This document shows, piece after piece, positions 9,625 through 18,172 of a stretch of 53,739 nucleotides of DNA (the first letter of the stretch is position 1; every line of letters begins with the position of its first letter). Location of the stretch: assembly GCF_900142965.1 (NCBI RefSeq), contig NZ_FRCQ01000038.1, forward strand, positions 1-53,739. The letters run 5' to 3'. The translations under genes and the position numbers were made by a program. The stretch is from Rhizobacter sp. OV335 (GTDB lineage Bacteria > Pseudomonadota > Gammaproteobacteria > Burkholderiales > Burkholderiaceae_C). The notes below the pieces were generated by a model that was not told the DNA's origin, did no database searches, and was given only the letters and a program-made list of their open reading frames with translations.

Positions 9625-10074
9625 TCAGCGCACCAGGGGGCACAGCGACGGACGCACGGATTCTTCGGGCGCCACGCCGGTGTCCTTGTCGGCATCGGCC
9701 TTGACCACCTCGAAGAAGCACGTGTTGGTCGCGCGCAGCCCCGTGTTGGCGAAGTAGCTCTGCCCGGCCACCGGAACGAAGCTCACCGCGGGCTGGCACG
9801 AGTAGCTGGCGTTGCCGTTGTCGATGTACACCCGCGAGCCGAGGCTGATGCGGTTGCCGGTCGGCACCTCGGCGGTTCGCACCCCGCCCGAGTCCCGGGT
9901 CCAGACCTGGTAGACCTTGCCGTCCAGGCAGAGTGCCGGCTCGCCGAAACCCATCCACTGCACCTTCGCGACGACCACCCCCGGCTGCGGCTTGTAGACC
10001 GGAAGCGCACAGCCGGACAGCAGCGAGGCAGCGCACGCGAGTGCGCAGGTCCATGTCCTGATCAGCGGCTTCAT
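9625..10074 (-). CDS. Small predicted lipoprotein encoded within the T6SS operon
   Basis: A 149-residue protein with a lipoprotein signal (MKPLIRTW..., lipobox LLSGC at about 19-23) and several later cysteines that could form disulfides in the envelope. I recognise no domain. Its ATG overlaps the stop of the preceding lipoprotein gene (ATGA), so the two are translationally coupled. They lie between tssK and tssL, where most T6SS clusters have no gene. Likely an envelope accessory of this T6SS, by position only. Confidence 0.85.
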   Translation of the reverse strand: MKPLIRTWTCALACAASLLSGCALPVYKPQPGVVVAKVQWMGFGEPALCLDGKVYQVWTRDSGGVRTAEVPTGNRISLGSRVYIDNGNASYSCQPAVSFVPVAGQSYFANTGLRATNTCFFEVVKADADKDTGVAPEESVRPSLCPLVR

Positions 10075-10511
10075 GAAGCGGCCTTGGGTGTCTTGGGGTG
10101 GACGAGGCTGTCCAGGTCGTCGAGCACCTGCTGCGTCGACTTCGATCCGTAACGCGGTTCGTCGAGCATCAGCAGCAGCGTGGCCGCATAGGGCTTGCCG
10201 CCGATCAGGCCGGTGTTGGGCCCGTCGGCGGGCCGATCGCGGGCCGCATCGACCAGACGCTCGTAGATGACGAAGTGCGGCTTGTGCTGCGCCCGCGCCA
10301 GTTCCGCGCAGCGGTACAGCCCGAACCGGCTGATCACGTCGGCCGTCACGTAGGCGTTGCCCGAGAAGTACACCCATTGCATCTTGCCCGGGGCCGACTT
10401 CTCGAAATAGCCACCGGTGTAGCCCTGCGAGCCGTAGCCCGTCGCGCAACCCGCCAACCCCAGGCACCAAGCGGCCGCCATCGCGGCCACGACTCCCCTC
10501 CTCATCGACAC
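10071..10511 (-). CDS. Small lipoprotein, resembles the CC0125/CC1285 lipoprotein family
   Basis: A 146-residue predicted lipoprotein with lipobox LAGC near residue 22. The segment around YVTADVISRFGLYRCAELAR recalls the CC0125/CC1285 lipoprotein family, whose function is unknown; that link is from memory of the pattern. The start is uncertain: a strong GGAGGAG lies five bases before TTG 10514, eight before GTG 10511 and fourteen before ATG 10505. GTG 10511 has the best spacing. The gene follows tssK by 54 bases and is coupled by ATGA to the next lipoprotein gene. Confidence 0.82.
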   Translation of the reverse strand: MSMRRGVVAAMAAAWCLGLAGCATGYGSQGYTGGYFEKSAPGKMQWVYFSGNAYVTADVISRFGLYRCAELARAQHKPHFVIYERLVDAARDRPADGPNTGLIGGKPYAATLLLMLDEPRYGSKSTQQVLDDLDSLVHPKTPKAAS

Positions 10512-10565
10512 CAAGATCGCTCCTCCTGCTCCGGTTTGAATCGCTCTTCGACATGCCGTCCCCGA

Positions 10566-11894
10566 TCAGCTGCGGATCGCCCAGAGTTCGAGCTCCAGGC
10601 CGGGGAAATCACCCGCGATGTGCATCGCGACGTGGCCGTTGACGGTGATCGCCTTCCACAGCTCGCCGCTGCGGTCGAGTTCGAAATAGAAATACCCCGC
10701 ATGGAAGGGCAGCTGGCGCGGCGCCACCGGCAGCGAGCGCAGCCCGATGCCGGGCAGCTGCAGGTTCACCAGGTCGCGGATCTTGTCGACCGGGCCGATC
10801 TTGGTCTGCGCCGGGAAGCGCTGGCGCAGCTGCTCGCCCGGCACCTGCGCATTGACCGCCAGCACGAAGCTGCCGGTGCGCACCAGTTCGAGGTCGTTGA
10901 CGACCGCGGTGCGCACGCCGTGCGTGCGGTCGACCAGCTCGATCTGCAGCGCGTTCTGCTCGAGCACCGCGGTCAGCATGCGGCGCAGCTCGGCGAACAC
11001 CGGCGCGAAGCAGGCGTTCAGGTCGTCGTGGCGGTACGGCGGGAACTCGGGCGGGCGGCGCGTGCTGCTGGCCAGCGTGGCCAGGTCGCCGGCCAGGCGC
11101 AGGCAGTCGCGGTGCAGCTCTTTCGGGTGCGCGTTCGGCACCGCGGTGTGCTGGCTGAAGATCGGCTCGTTGCGGTTCAGCGTCTGCAGCATCAGGAAAT
11201 CGGCCAGCTCGGAGACGCCGTGGCCCAGCTGCCCCATGCGGCCGGCCAGCGCCTGCGCGCGTTGCAGGATCAGCCCGTGCAGCAGCGACGCGCTGGCCGA
11301 CAGCTGGGCGGTGGCCTCGATCGCCACCTGCGGCGGGATGTAGCTGCGCTCCAGCGTGACCTGGCCGTCGCTGCGGCGCTCGGCGACGAACGCGATGCCG
11401 AGCAGCGCATAGGCCTCGGTGGCCTCTTTCGCGCGCACGAAGCGCATGCGCAGCCGGCCGGTCTGGATGGTGGCCGGCTCGTCGCTCGCGTCGGTGTTGT
11501 CGCGCACGTTCTCTTCGGCAGCCTCGAAGCGGCACAGCTCGTCGGTGCCGCTGAAATCGACCTCGTTCAGGCCCTGGCGCTGCAGCGGCAGCGCGAGGTA
11601 GATCAGTTCGCCCTTGACGTCGGACGGCACCTCGATCGGCGGCGGCAGCGGGTCGAGCAGCGGCATCGAGAACGGCGTGCCGTCAGGCAGCAGGCCGGCG
11701 GCGCGCGTCAGGCCGAGCTTGCCGAGCGAGAGCAGCCCCTCGTCGATCTCGAGCTCGGAGAAGCCCCAGGCGAACGGCGTCACGCAGCGGGTGCGTGCGT
11801 CGACCAGGCGCTCGATGTAGCGGGTTTCCTGCTGGAAATGGTGGGGCTGCAGGAACATCCCCGAAGACCAGACGACCTTGGCGCGCCAGCTCAT
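10566..11894 (-). CDS. tssK: Type VI secretion system baseplate subunit TssK
   Basis: A 442-residue cytoplasmic protein, the normal TssK length. It starts with the family signature VVWSSGMFLQPHHFQQ and ends with the typical C-terminal domain (FYFELDRSGELW...). TssK is a trimeric adaptor linking the baseplate (TssE-F-G-VgrG) to the cytoplasmic side of the TssJLM complex. It lies 16 bases downstream of tssJ. The other baseplate genes are not in this window. Confidence 0.96.
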   Translation of the reverse strand: MSWRAKVVWSSGMFLQPHHFQQETRYIERLVDARTRCVTPFAWGFSELEIDEGLLSLGKLGLTRAAGLLPDGTPFSMPLLDPLPPPIEVPSDVKGELIYLALPLQRQGLNEVDFSGTDELCRFEAAEENVRDNTDASDEPATIQTGRLRMRFVRAKEATEAYALLGIAFVAERRSDGQVTLERSYIPPQVAIEATAQLSASASLLHGLILQRAQALAGRMGQLGHGVSELADFLMLQTLNRNEPIFSQHTAVPNAHPKELHRDCLRLAGDLATLASSTRRPPEFPPYRHDDLNACFAPVFAELRRMLTAVLEQNALQIELVDRTHGVRTAVVNDLELVRTGSFVLAVNAQVPGEQLRQRFPAQTKIGPVDKIRDLVNLQLPGIGLRSLPVAPRQLPFHAGYFYFELDRSGELWKAITVNGHVAMHIAGDFPGLELELWAIRS

Positions 11895-11910
11895 GGAGGG
11901 ATCCGTCCGG

Positions 11911-12390
11911 TCAGGGCTGGGTGCGGGTGGCCTGCACCGCGATGTCGTCCAGGCTGACGGCGACGACGTTGGTGCGGTTCGCGGCGACCGGGATCACGGC
12001 GCGCCAGCGGGCGCGTTCGAGTTCGCGGAACGCGACCATCACGCCGATGAACTTGGTCTCCGGCGACAGTTTCTTCTCGAGCGGGCGCTTTTCGCCGGGG
12101 CGCAGCACGAACTCTTCGCGCGACACCAGGTCGGGACCGAGCACCTGTTGCTCGCGCTCGAACAGCGAGACGAAATCGGCCGACTCGAACTGCGCGTTGG
12201 CCTTCAGTTCGAAGACGCGCACGACGACCGGGGAGGCGCGCTTGCGGGCATCGGGGTTGGTCTGGGCACCGGCGGTGACCTCGCCCTTGAGCGTGGCGGG
12301 ACCGGCGAACGGGTTGTACTTCTCGACGGTGGTGCAACCTGCGACGAGGCCGAAGACGGCCAGCGCGGCGGTGATGAACAGATGGCGCAT
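11911..12390 (-). CDS. tssJ: Type VI secretion system outer-membrane lipoprotein TssJ
   Basis: A 159-residue lipoprotein with signal peptide and lipobox LVAGC near residue 18. The mature part contains the TssJ beta-sandwich features: VVVRVFELK, then a FVSLFEREQQVLG segment and EEFVLRPGEKRPL. TssJ is anchored in the outer membrane and binds the periplasmic domain of TssM. ATG 12390 is chosen because it begins directly before the hydrophobic signal; the frame stays open upstream but without a signal-like sequence. First gene of the T6SS operon, divergent from mltA with 199 bases between. Confidence 0.93.
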   Translation of the reverse strand: MRHLFITAALAVFGLVAGCTTVEKYNPFAGPATLKGEVTAGAQTNPDARKRASPVVVRVFELKANAQFESADFVSLFEREQQVLGPDLVSREEFVLRPGEKRPLEKKLSPETKFIGVMVAFRELERARWRAVIPVAANRTNVVAVSLDDIAVQATRTQP

Positions 12391-12554
12391 GGGGACGGCG
12401 GGTCTGGTGAGGGGTGGGGACGCCGGTCCGCAACGCGGCATCCGGCCCCGTTCACGGTCTGGCGTCCGCAGGATAGCGGTCGCTCTCACCAGTCAGTCGT
12501 GACTTAGGTAATGAGCGCGGGGCCGGGCGCGGCAAGCCGGTTGACGAAGGTCAG

Positions 12555-12590
12555 TTGGACGGCGCCCGGGCGGCGCCTAGGCTCGCGCCA
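12555..12590 (+). promoter_or_regulatory. Predicted sigma-70-type promoter of mltA, possibly giving a leaderless transcript
   Basis: TTGGAC at 12555-12560 and TAGGCT at 12578-12583 are separated by exactly 17 bases. The usual start point, about seven bases after the -10 box, coincides with the A of the mltA start codon at 12590. There is no ribosome binding site between. This is pattern matching by eye and not proof of a promoter. Confidence 0.4.
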
Positions 12591-14290
12591 TGCAACGCTT
12601 CGAACCTTTGCCGACCCTGCGCCTGTCGGCCGCGCTGGCCGTGCTGGCGCTGGCCGCCTGTGCCTCGCAGGCGCCGCCGGGTGGCTCGGGGCCGTCCGCC
12701 GCCGCGGCGGGCGGTGCAGCAGCGGCCGGCGGCCCCGCGCCGCTGGCCAATGCGAGCGTCGCGCCGGGCGTCGCGACACCGAAATCGGGGGTGGCGCGGG
12801 TCGCGGCACCGAGCGAGGTGCGCACCCGCAACGCCGTCTTCAAGCTCGCCAACTTCGACGAGCTGCCGGGCTGGCAGCAGGACGACCTGCGCGCCGGCTG
12901 GGGTGCGTTCCGCAATTCGTGCGAGGTGCTGCAGAAGCGCGACGAATGGCGCGAGATCTGCGACGCGTCACGGCGCGTGCCGGCCGGCGACACCGCAGCC
13001 GGAACGACGGCAATACGCGGCTTCTTCGAGAGCCGCTTCTCGCTGCTGCGCATCCTGAACACCGACGCGAGCCGCGAGGGCGACATCACCGGCTACTTCG
13101 AGCCGCTGCTCGAAGGCCAGCGCCAGCGCAGCGCCGTCTACAACGTGCCGGTGCTGGGCGTGCCGCGCGACCTGTACACGATCGACTGGTCGCGGGTGCC
13201 GAAGGCGCAGCGCCGCGGCGTGATCGCGGTGCGGCCGGACGGCAACCAGCTGGTGGTGCTGCCGGCGCCGCAGGCCGGCAGCTACGCGATGGACCTGCGC
13301 CGCTTCGAGCTGGACGACCGTGACCGCCGGCTGCGGGCGCGGCTGGCCGGCAGCGGGTCCGGCGCGCGCGCCGAGCCTTACTACACCCGTGCCGAGCTGG
13401 AGGCGCTGAACCTGCCGCAGGACATCGGCGCGCCGGTGATCGCGTGGGTCAACGACGGTCTGGCGCTGTATGCGATGCAGGTGCAGGGCTCGGGGCGCAT
13501 CCGCCTGCCCGACGGCAGCATCCTGCGGGTGCAGTACGCCGAGCAGAACGGGCATCCGTTCAAGCCGCTGCGGGTCGCGGCGGTGAAGAGCACGAAGCTC
13601 GTCACGCGCGGGACCGGTGCGGTGGCGGAGCAGCCGCAGGAGTTCGTGCTGGAGGACGACGCGGCGGCTGGTGCGGTTTCGGATGAAGCGCCGGTCGTCA
13701 CGCGCGGCGGCAAGGCGGTGCCGGCAGCGCCGCCGCGCGGTGGCGCAACGGACAGCCTGGTCGACCAGTTGCTGGGCGGTGCCAAGCCGGCCGCGAGCGC
13801 GTCGGCCAAGCCGCCGGCGCGGGTCGCGCAAGGCCGTCTGGTCTCCGATCCCAGCTACGTGTTCTTCAAGCCGGTGGCTGACCGGCCGGCCAGCGAAGGG
13901 CCGCAAGGCGCGCTGGGCGTGCCGCTGACGGCAGGTCGATCGGTGGCGGTCGACCCGCGGGTGACGCCGCTCGGCTACCCGGTGTTCCTCAGCGCGCCGG
14001 CGCCGTCGGGCTCGGCGATCCAGGTGCAGCGCCTGGTGTTCGCGCAGGACACCGGCGGCGCGATCCGCGGCGCGGTGCGTGCCGACTACTTTTGGGGCTT
14101 CGGCTCGGAGGCCGGGCAGAACGCCCGCAGCACGAAGCACCGCGGGCAGATGTGGGTGCTGCTGCCGACGGCCGAGGCGAAGCGGCTGTCGAGCAGCCGG
14201 ATCGTCACGCGTGGCGGGGCGATCGCATCGGACGCCGAGCCGGGACAGTGCCTGGTGGCGGATGGGGATTTCTGCTCGGAGGCGGACTGA
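12590..14290 (+). CDS. mltA: Membrane-bound lytic murein transglycosylase A (MltA)
   Basis: A 566-residue outer-membrane lipoprotein (lipobox LAAC near residue 21). It cleaves peptidoglycan glycan strands with formation of 1,6-anhydromuramic acid. An Ala/Gly-rich spacer is followed by the MltA domain (GDITGYFEPLLEG, later IAWVNDGLALYAMQVQGSGRIRLPDG) and the C-terminal 3D domain with QDTGGAIRG and DYFWGFG, which carries the conserved acidic residues. Between the two halves is an insertion of roughly 70 Ala/Pro-rich residues (about 345-420), making it longer than the usual 365-450. It may supply cell-wall openings for envelope machines, but the divergent orientation gives no firm link to the T6SS. 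Confidence 0.95.
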   Translation: MQRFEPLPTLRLSAALAVLALAACASQAPPGGSGPSAAAAGGAAAAGGPAPLANASVAPGVATPKSGVARVAAPSEVRTRNAVFKLANFDELPGWQQDDLRAGWGAFRNSCEVLQKRDEWREICDASRRVPAGDTAAGTTAIRGFFESRFSLLRILNTDASREGDITGYFEPLLEGQRQRSAVYNVPVLGVPRDLYTIDWSRVPKAQRRGVIAVRPDGNQLVVLPAPQAGSYAMDLRRFELDDRDRRLRARLAGSGSGARAEPYYTRAELEALNLPQDIGAPVIAWVNDGLALYAMQVQGSGRIRLPDGSILRVQYAEQNGHPFKPLRVAAVKSTKLVTRGTGAVAEQPQEFVLEDDAAAGAVSDEAPVVTRGGKAVPAAPPRGGATDSLVDQLLGGAKPAASASAKPPARVAQGRLVSDPSYVFFKPVADRPASEGPQGALGVPLTAGRSVAVDPRVTPLGYPVFLSAPAPSGSAIQVQRLVFAQDTGGAIRGAVRADYFWGFGSEAGQNARSTKHRGQMWVLLPTAEAKRLSSSRIVTRGGAIASDAEPGQCLVADGDFCSEAD

Positions 14291-14320
14291 GGCGCAGCAA
14301 AGGCGCGGGTGGGACACATG

Positions 14321-14515
14321 CCCGTTCGCCCTGAGCCTGTCGAAGGGGCCGCTCGCAGTCACCAGGGCTTCGACAAGCTCAGCCCGAACGGGGCCTCAAC
14401 CGTTCGCCCTGAGCAGGGACCGAGCTTGTCGATGGCCCGTCCGTCGAAGGGTTGTGCCCGAAGCGCGCATGGCCTTCGACAGGCTCAGGGCGAACGGTGT
14501 TTCTTTGCAACTGCC
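14321..14515. repeat. REP-like palindromic repeats (copy A)
   Basis: Several units of the CGTTCGCCCTGAGCCTGTCG type lie head to head: 14321-14345, 14368-14393 (inverted), and a composite block 14399-14515 whose ends form a perfect 16-base inverted repeat (14399-14414 with 14483-14498). The composite block recurs in the opposite orientation near 19.2 kb, including the flank TTTCTTTGCAACTGCC. At 14520-14539, overlapping the stop of the next gene, are 20 bases matching the right arm of the large palindromic element found at the window end. Confidence 0.85.
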
Positions 14516-14528
14516 GAGCCCCATCCCC

Positions 14529-17099
14529 TCACCCGCCGCGACGCGCAGAAGCAGCCACACCGCGAGACGGCATCCACTCCAGCAGCGCCGCCACCAGATC
14601 CTGCGGATCGATCGGCTTGCTGACATGCGCGTTCATGCCCGCAGCGAAGCACTCCTGCCGATCCTCGTCCATCGCCGCCGCCGTCATCGCGATGATCGGC
14701 AACTCGGCGCCCTGCGGCAGCTGGCGGATCACGCGCGTCGCCTGCGGGCCGTCCATCTCCGGCATCTGCATGTCCATCAACACCAGGTCGAAGGGCGCCT
14801 TGCGCACCCACTCCACCGCCTCCAGGCCGTCGTTCGCGACCGTCACCTCCAGCTCGCCAAGCGCCAGGAACGCAAGCGCCACCTGCTGGTTCACGATGTT
14901 GTCCTCGACCAGCAGCACGCGCGCGCCGCGCAGCGGCTTCAGCTGCTCGGCATAGCCGGCGGTGCGCGACACCGCCGGCGTGCTCGGCGCCTGGTCGCCG
15001 CGCTGCAGGCGTACCACCGTGTCGAACAGCCGCGACGGCGTGACCGGCTTGCTCAGCACGCCCGTCAGCGGCAGCCCGCCCAGCGCCTCGCTGACCCGCT
15101 CCAGCGTGTGCGGCGTCGCCATCGCGACGATCGCCAGCTCCGGTGCGCCGCGCTCGGCCATCAGGCGCCGCGCCTGGTGCACGAAATCGAGATCCGCCGA
15201 CCGCCAGTCCAGCAACAGCAGCTCGTACGGCGATTGCCCCTCGGCACGCTTGAGCTTGTGCAGCGCGTCGGCAGCGAACGCCGCGCTGCCCACCTGGAAG
15301 CGCCAGCTCTGCAGCACCTGCTGCAACACCACGCGCGCGGTCGGCTGGTTGTCCAGCACCAGCGTGCGCATGCCGCGGATCGCATGCAGGTCGATGCGCT
15401 CCGCAGCTTCGCGCGCCAGGCCGAAGCGCGCGTTGAAGCTGAACAGGCTGCCCTCGCCCGGCGTGCTGCGGACCTCGATCATGCCGCCCATCAGCTCGAC
15501 CAGCCGCTTGCAGATCGCGAGACCCAGCCCGGTGCCGCCGTAGCGGCGCGCGGTGCTGCGCTCGGCCTGGCTGAACACCTGGAACAGCTGCCCCGCCTGC
15601 TCGGGCGTCAGGCCGATGCCGGTGTCGCGCACGCCGAAGCGCAGCTCCACCCCCGTGTCGTCGCGCGACAGCAGCGCCGCGCTGACGACGATCTCGCCGC
15701 GCGACGTGAACTTGATCGCATTGCCGACCAGGTTGTTCAACACCTGCGTCAGCCGCAGCGAATCGCCCAGCAGGCGCTGCGGGATCGCCTCGTCGATCTC
15801 GAACACCAGCTCCAGCCCGGCCTCCTCGATCTTGACGGCGAACAGGTTGCCGACGTTCTCGATCGTCTCCTCAGGGCTGAACTCCTCGCTCTCCAGCACC
15901 ACCCGGCCGGCCTCGGCCTTCGAGTAGTCGAGGATGTCGTTGAGCAATGAGAGCAGCGCCTTCGACGAGGTCTGCACCTTGGCGAGGTGGCCGCGCTGCT
16001 GCTCGTCGAGCCGGCCGTCGAGCACCAGCTGGGTCAGGCCGATGATGGCGTTCATCGGCGTGCGGATCTCGTGGCTCATGCTCGCGAGGAACAAACTTTT
16101 TGCCGCATCGGCCGCCTGCGCCTGGTCGCGCGCCTGAGCCAGCTCGCGGCCGCGCCGGCGCTCGTCGGCATGCGCCTGCGCGAGGCGCACGTACATCATC
16201 CCGTTCTCGAGCAGCAGCTCATACAGCACCACGCTGCAGGTCAGCAGCCCGTACAGCCGGCCGGCATAGAAGCCGAGGTCGTAGCGGCCGCCGTTCAGCA
16301 TCGCCGACAACGCGGTGTCGAACAGCCAGGCGCACAGCGCGACCATCAGCCAGCGGTCGAGCACCGACTGGCGGCGCTGCTTCCACAACAGGCCCAGCGT
16401 CAGCACCGTGACGACGCAGATGACCCCGACCATGCCGCGCAACAGCGGCGTCGATTGCGAGCCCTGCATCACCGCCGGCAGCAGCGGTGCGCCGACGGTC
16501 GCCAGCGCGATCAACGCCAACGCCAGCGCGACGGTGAACAGCGGCACAGCGAACGGCCCCTGCCGTTCGACGCGCGGCGTTTGCGACCCGCGCGCAGGCC
16601 ACGCATAGGCCAGCACGAACAGCGGAAAGCCGAGGTGCCAGAACAGGTAGATCCACGCGGTGCTGTGCGGCCCCGCGCCCAGCAGGCCCTCCGGCGTGAA
16701 CAGCCCCGGAAAGCTCATCGCATGGCCGACCACCAGCAGGGCCGCGAACAGGTAGCCGCTCGCCAGCACCGCCAGCGGCCGTGCGCGCAGCACGCGCGAC
16801 TGGCCGAACAGCAGCACGGCCGTGATCAGGTCGTTGACGACGACTGCTGTCTCGTAGAGCGCGATGAAGCTGGGGAATGGCGCCAGCTTGACCTTTGCAA
16901 ACGGTGCCAAGGCCATGAACAGCAACGCGGACACCGCGATGATGGCCGTGGCGCGCCGGCGTTGCGCCGGGCTCGCCGCCTGGTCCGGCAGGAACGCCGG
17001 GCCGTCGTCGTCGTCGGATACGGCCGCTGAATCGTGCCCGATGACCGGCACGGCGGCGTCATGAGTTCTCCCCACGCCACCTCCCTGATCGGCCGGCAT
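14529..17099 (-). CDS. MASE4-domain hybrid sensor histidine kinase with two receiver domains
   Basis: An 856-residue inner-membrane hybrid kinase. The N-terminal third is a multi-helix MASE4 sensor region ([13 protein letters not shown]...[13 protein letters not shown]). Next come HisKA with the phospho-acceptor His in [15 protein letters not shown], HATPase_c with [15 protein letters not shown] and GTGLGLAI, and two receivers. The first is degenerate at its start (LVLDNQ, one acidic residue) but keeps LLLDWR and SKPVT. The second is canonical ([21 protein letters not shown]). No phosphotransfer domain is visible, so output would need a separate HPt protein or regulator. Start uncertain: ATG 17099 lacks a clear RBS; GTG 17075 has GGAGG four bases upstream. 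The stop lies inside repeat-like sequence. Confidence 0.9.
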   Translation of the reverse strand: MPADQGGGVGRTHDAAVPVIGHDSAAVSDDDDGPAFLPDQAASPAQRRRATAIIAVSALLFMALAPFAKVKLAPFPSFIALYETAVVVNDLITAVLLFGQSRVLRARPLAVLASGYLFAALLVVGHAMSFPGLFTPEGLLGAGPHSTAWIYLFWHLGFPLFVLAYAWPARGSQTPRVERQGPFAVPLFTVALALALIALATVGAPLLPAVMQGSQSTPLLRGMVGVICVVTVLTLGLLWKQRRQSVLDRWLMVALCAWLFDTALSAMLNGGRYDLGFYAGRLYGLLTCSVVLYELLLENGMMYVRLAQAHADERRRGRELAQARDQAQAADAAKSLFLASMSHEIRTPMNAIIGLTQLVLDGRLDEQQRGHLAKVQTSSKALLSLLNDILDYSKAEAGRVVLESEEFSPEETIENVGNLFAVKIEEAGLELVFEIDEAIPQRLLGDSLRLTQVLNNLVGNAIKFTSRGEIVVSAALLSRDDTGVELRFGVRDTGIGLTPEQAGQLFQVFSQAERSTARRYGGTGLGLAICKRLVELMGGMIEVRSTPGEGSLFSFNARFGLAREAAERIDLHAIRGMRTLVLDNQPTARVVLQQVLQSWRFQVGSAAFAADALHKLKRAEGQSPYELLLLDWRSADLDFVHQARRLMAERGAPELAIVAMATPHTLERVSEALGGLPLTGVLSKPVTPSRLFDTVVRLQRGDQAPSTPAVSRTAGYAEQLKPLRGARVLLVEDNIVNQQVALAFLALGELEVTVANDGLEAVEWVRKAPFDLVLMDMQMPEMDGPQATRVIRQLPQGAELPIIAMTAAAMDEDRQECFAAGMNAHVSKPIDPQDLVAALLEWMPSRGVAASARRGG

Positions 17100-17246
17100 G
17101 CCGGCCTGTGCGTGTGTTTGCTTGAGCGCCTCACCGTTATGCCCGGAAGTCGCGGACCGCGCAACAAATGAAACCCGAAGCGAAGCGCCGCTGAAGCACG
17201 CCGGCCGCAAACTCGTGGCCGTGATCACAGAACGAGCGAGGCCCCC

Positions 17247-17471
17247 ATGAGCGACTCCCTGTTCCTGCCGCGTGAACTCTTCACGGCGACGTCGGTGCCG
17301 GTGCCGGTGACATCGACGCGCCAGGCGCCACCGACCGATTCGGTGCTCGACGACCTGCGCCGCATCACGACGCCGGTCGCCACCTTCGGCAGCGGGCAAA
17401 AGAACCGCCGGCGGAAACCGCGCGACCCGAACGCGCCGAAGGTCGATCTGTGGCTGGACCTGGCCGCCTGA
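17247..17471 (+). CDS. Small hypothetical protein
   Basis: A 74-residue protein of unknown function with a basic patch, [14 protein letters not shown], and no signal or membrane segment. It starts at an ATG after GAGCGAGG, a weak ribosome site, between the divergent hybrid kinase and the convergent TetR gene. A hairpin (GGCCTG at 17476-17481 paired with CAGGCC at 17485-17490) right after its stop could serve as a shared terminator with the tetR-family gene. Codon use fits a real gene, but only comparison can confirm it. Confidence 0.55.
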   Translation: MSDSLFLPRELFTATSVPVPVTSTRQAPPTDSVLDDLRRITTPVATFGSGQKNRRRKPRDPNAPKVDLWLDLAA

Positions 17472-17483
17472 TCCCGGCCTGGT

Positions 17484-18122
17484 TCAGGCCTGCAGCGCCG
17501 CGCGCAGATAGACGCGCAGCATCTCCTTCAGCTCCACGAGCGCGGCGCGCGTGCCCGGCGCCGCCTCGGTGTTCAGCGTGACCGCCGCCTTCATCACCTG
17601 CTGAACCGCCACCGCCACCGCGGCGAGCCGGGCCTTCGTGAGCCCGGGCGCGTGCGGCGCGAGGATCTCGGCCAGTTGCACGCGCATCGCCTGGCGCACC
17701 GCCTGCACCTGCGCGGCCGGCGCACCCGGCGAATCGACCAGCCGCGCGAACGACGGGTGGGCCGCGCGGAACTCGATCAGCGCGACCACCAGCCGCGCGC
17801 TCAGTTCATCGACATCCCAGCCCGCACTGGCCCCGGCCATCGCCGCGAGCCGCTCCTGCAACTCGCCCGCCTGCAGCGCGATCACGCCCTGCGCCACGCC
17901 GGGCTTGGTCGGGAAGAACTGGTAGAGCGAGCCGATCGACGACTCGGCGCGCGCGGCGATCTCGGTCATCGTCGCCGCGTCGTAGCCCTTCTCGGCGAAC
18001 ACCTGGGCGGCGGCACCGAGCAGCACCTCGACACGCTGGTGCCCGCGCTGGCGGCGCACACGCTCGACGGGCGCGGCTTCGCCCTCGTCGGGCAGGCTGG
18101 ACTTTTGTGAGGATTTCCTCAT
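17484..18122 (-). CDS. TetR/AcrR family transcriptional regulator
   Basis: A 212-residue regulator. The DNA-binding helix-turn-helix at about 30-75 reads AAAQVFAEKGYDAATMTEIA then ESSIGSLYQFFPTKPG, the standard TetR pattern. The rest is an alpha-helical ligand-binding domain with no recognisable specificity. It is transcribed away from the isochorismatase-family gene, with two copies of a matching palindrome in the interval, one of which overlaps its own start codon. This suggests autoregulation and control of the neighbour. The ligand is unknown. Confidence 0.92.
   Translation of the reverse strand: MRKSSQKSSLPDEGEAAPVERVRRQRGHQRVEVLLGAAAQVFAEKGYDAATMTEIAARAESSIGSLYQFFPTKPGVAQGVIALQAGELQERLAAMAGASAGWDVDELSARLVVALIEFRAAHPSFARLVDSPGAPAAQVQAVRQAMRVQLAEILAPHAPGLTKARLAAVAVAVQQVMKAAVTLNTEAAPGTRAALVELKEMLRVYLRAALQA
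18106..18122. promoter_or_regulatory. Predicted TetR-family operator 1
   Basis: TGTGAGGATTTCCTCAT contains the perfect palindrome TGAGGA-TT-TCCTCA and overlaps the first bases of the tetR-family gene. It matches operator 2 in the opposite orientation. Confidence 0.6.
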
Positions 18123-18134
18123 AGAATTAGTTTT

Positions 18135-18151
18135 GCGAGGAAACCCTCACA
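18135..18151. promoter_or_regulatory. Predicted TetR-family operator 2
   Basis: Read on the minus strand this site is TGTGAGGGTTTCCTCGC, 14 of 17 identical to operator 1. Its centre lies 29 bases from that of operator 1, 22-38 bases upstream of the divergent YecD-like gene, where the promoter should be. Confidence 0.6.
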
Positions 18152-18172
18152 TATCAGGCCCTGAAGGATCCC

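Noticed and set aside
12391-12589. Sigma-54 promoter for the T6SS operon
   Set aside because: No TGGCAC-N5-TTGC-like element on the minus strand between mltA and tssJ; only weak sigma-70-like boxes.
14321-14515. CRISPR array
   Set aside because: The repeats are palindromic, alternate in orientation and have irregular spacing; no cas genes are present.
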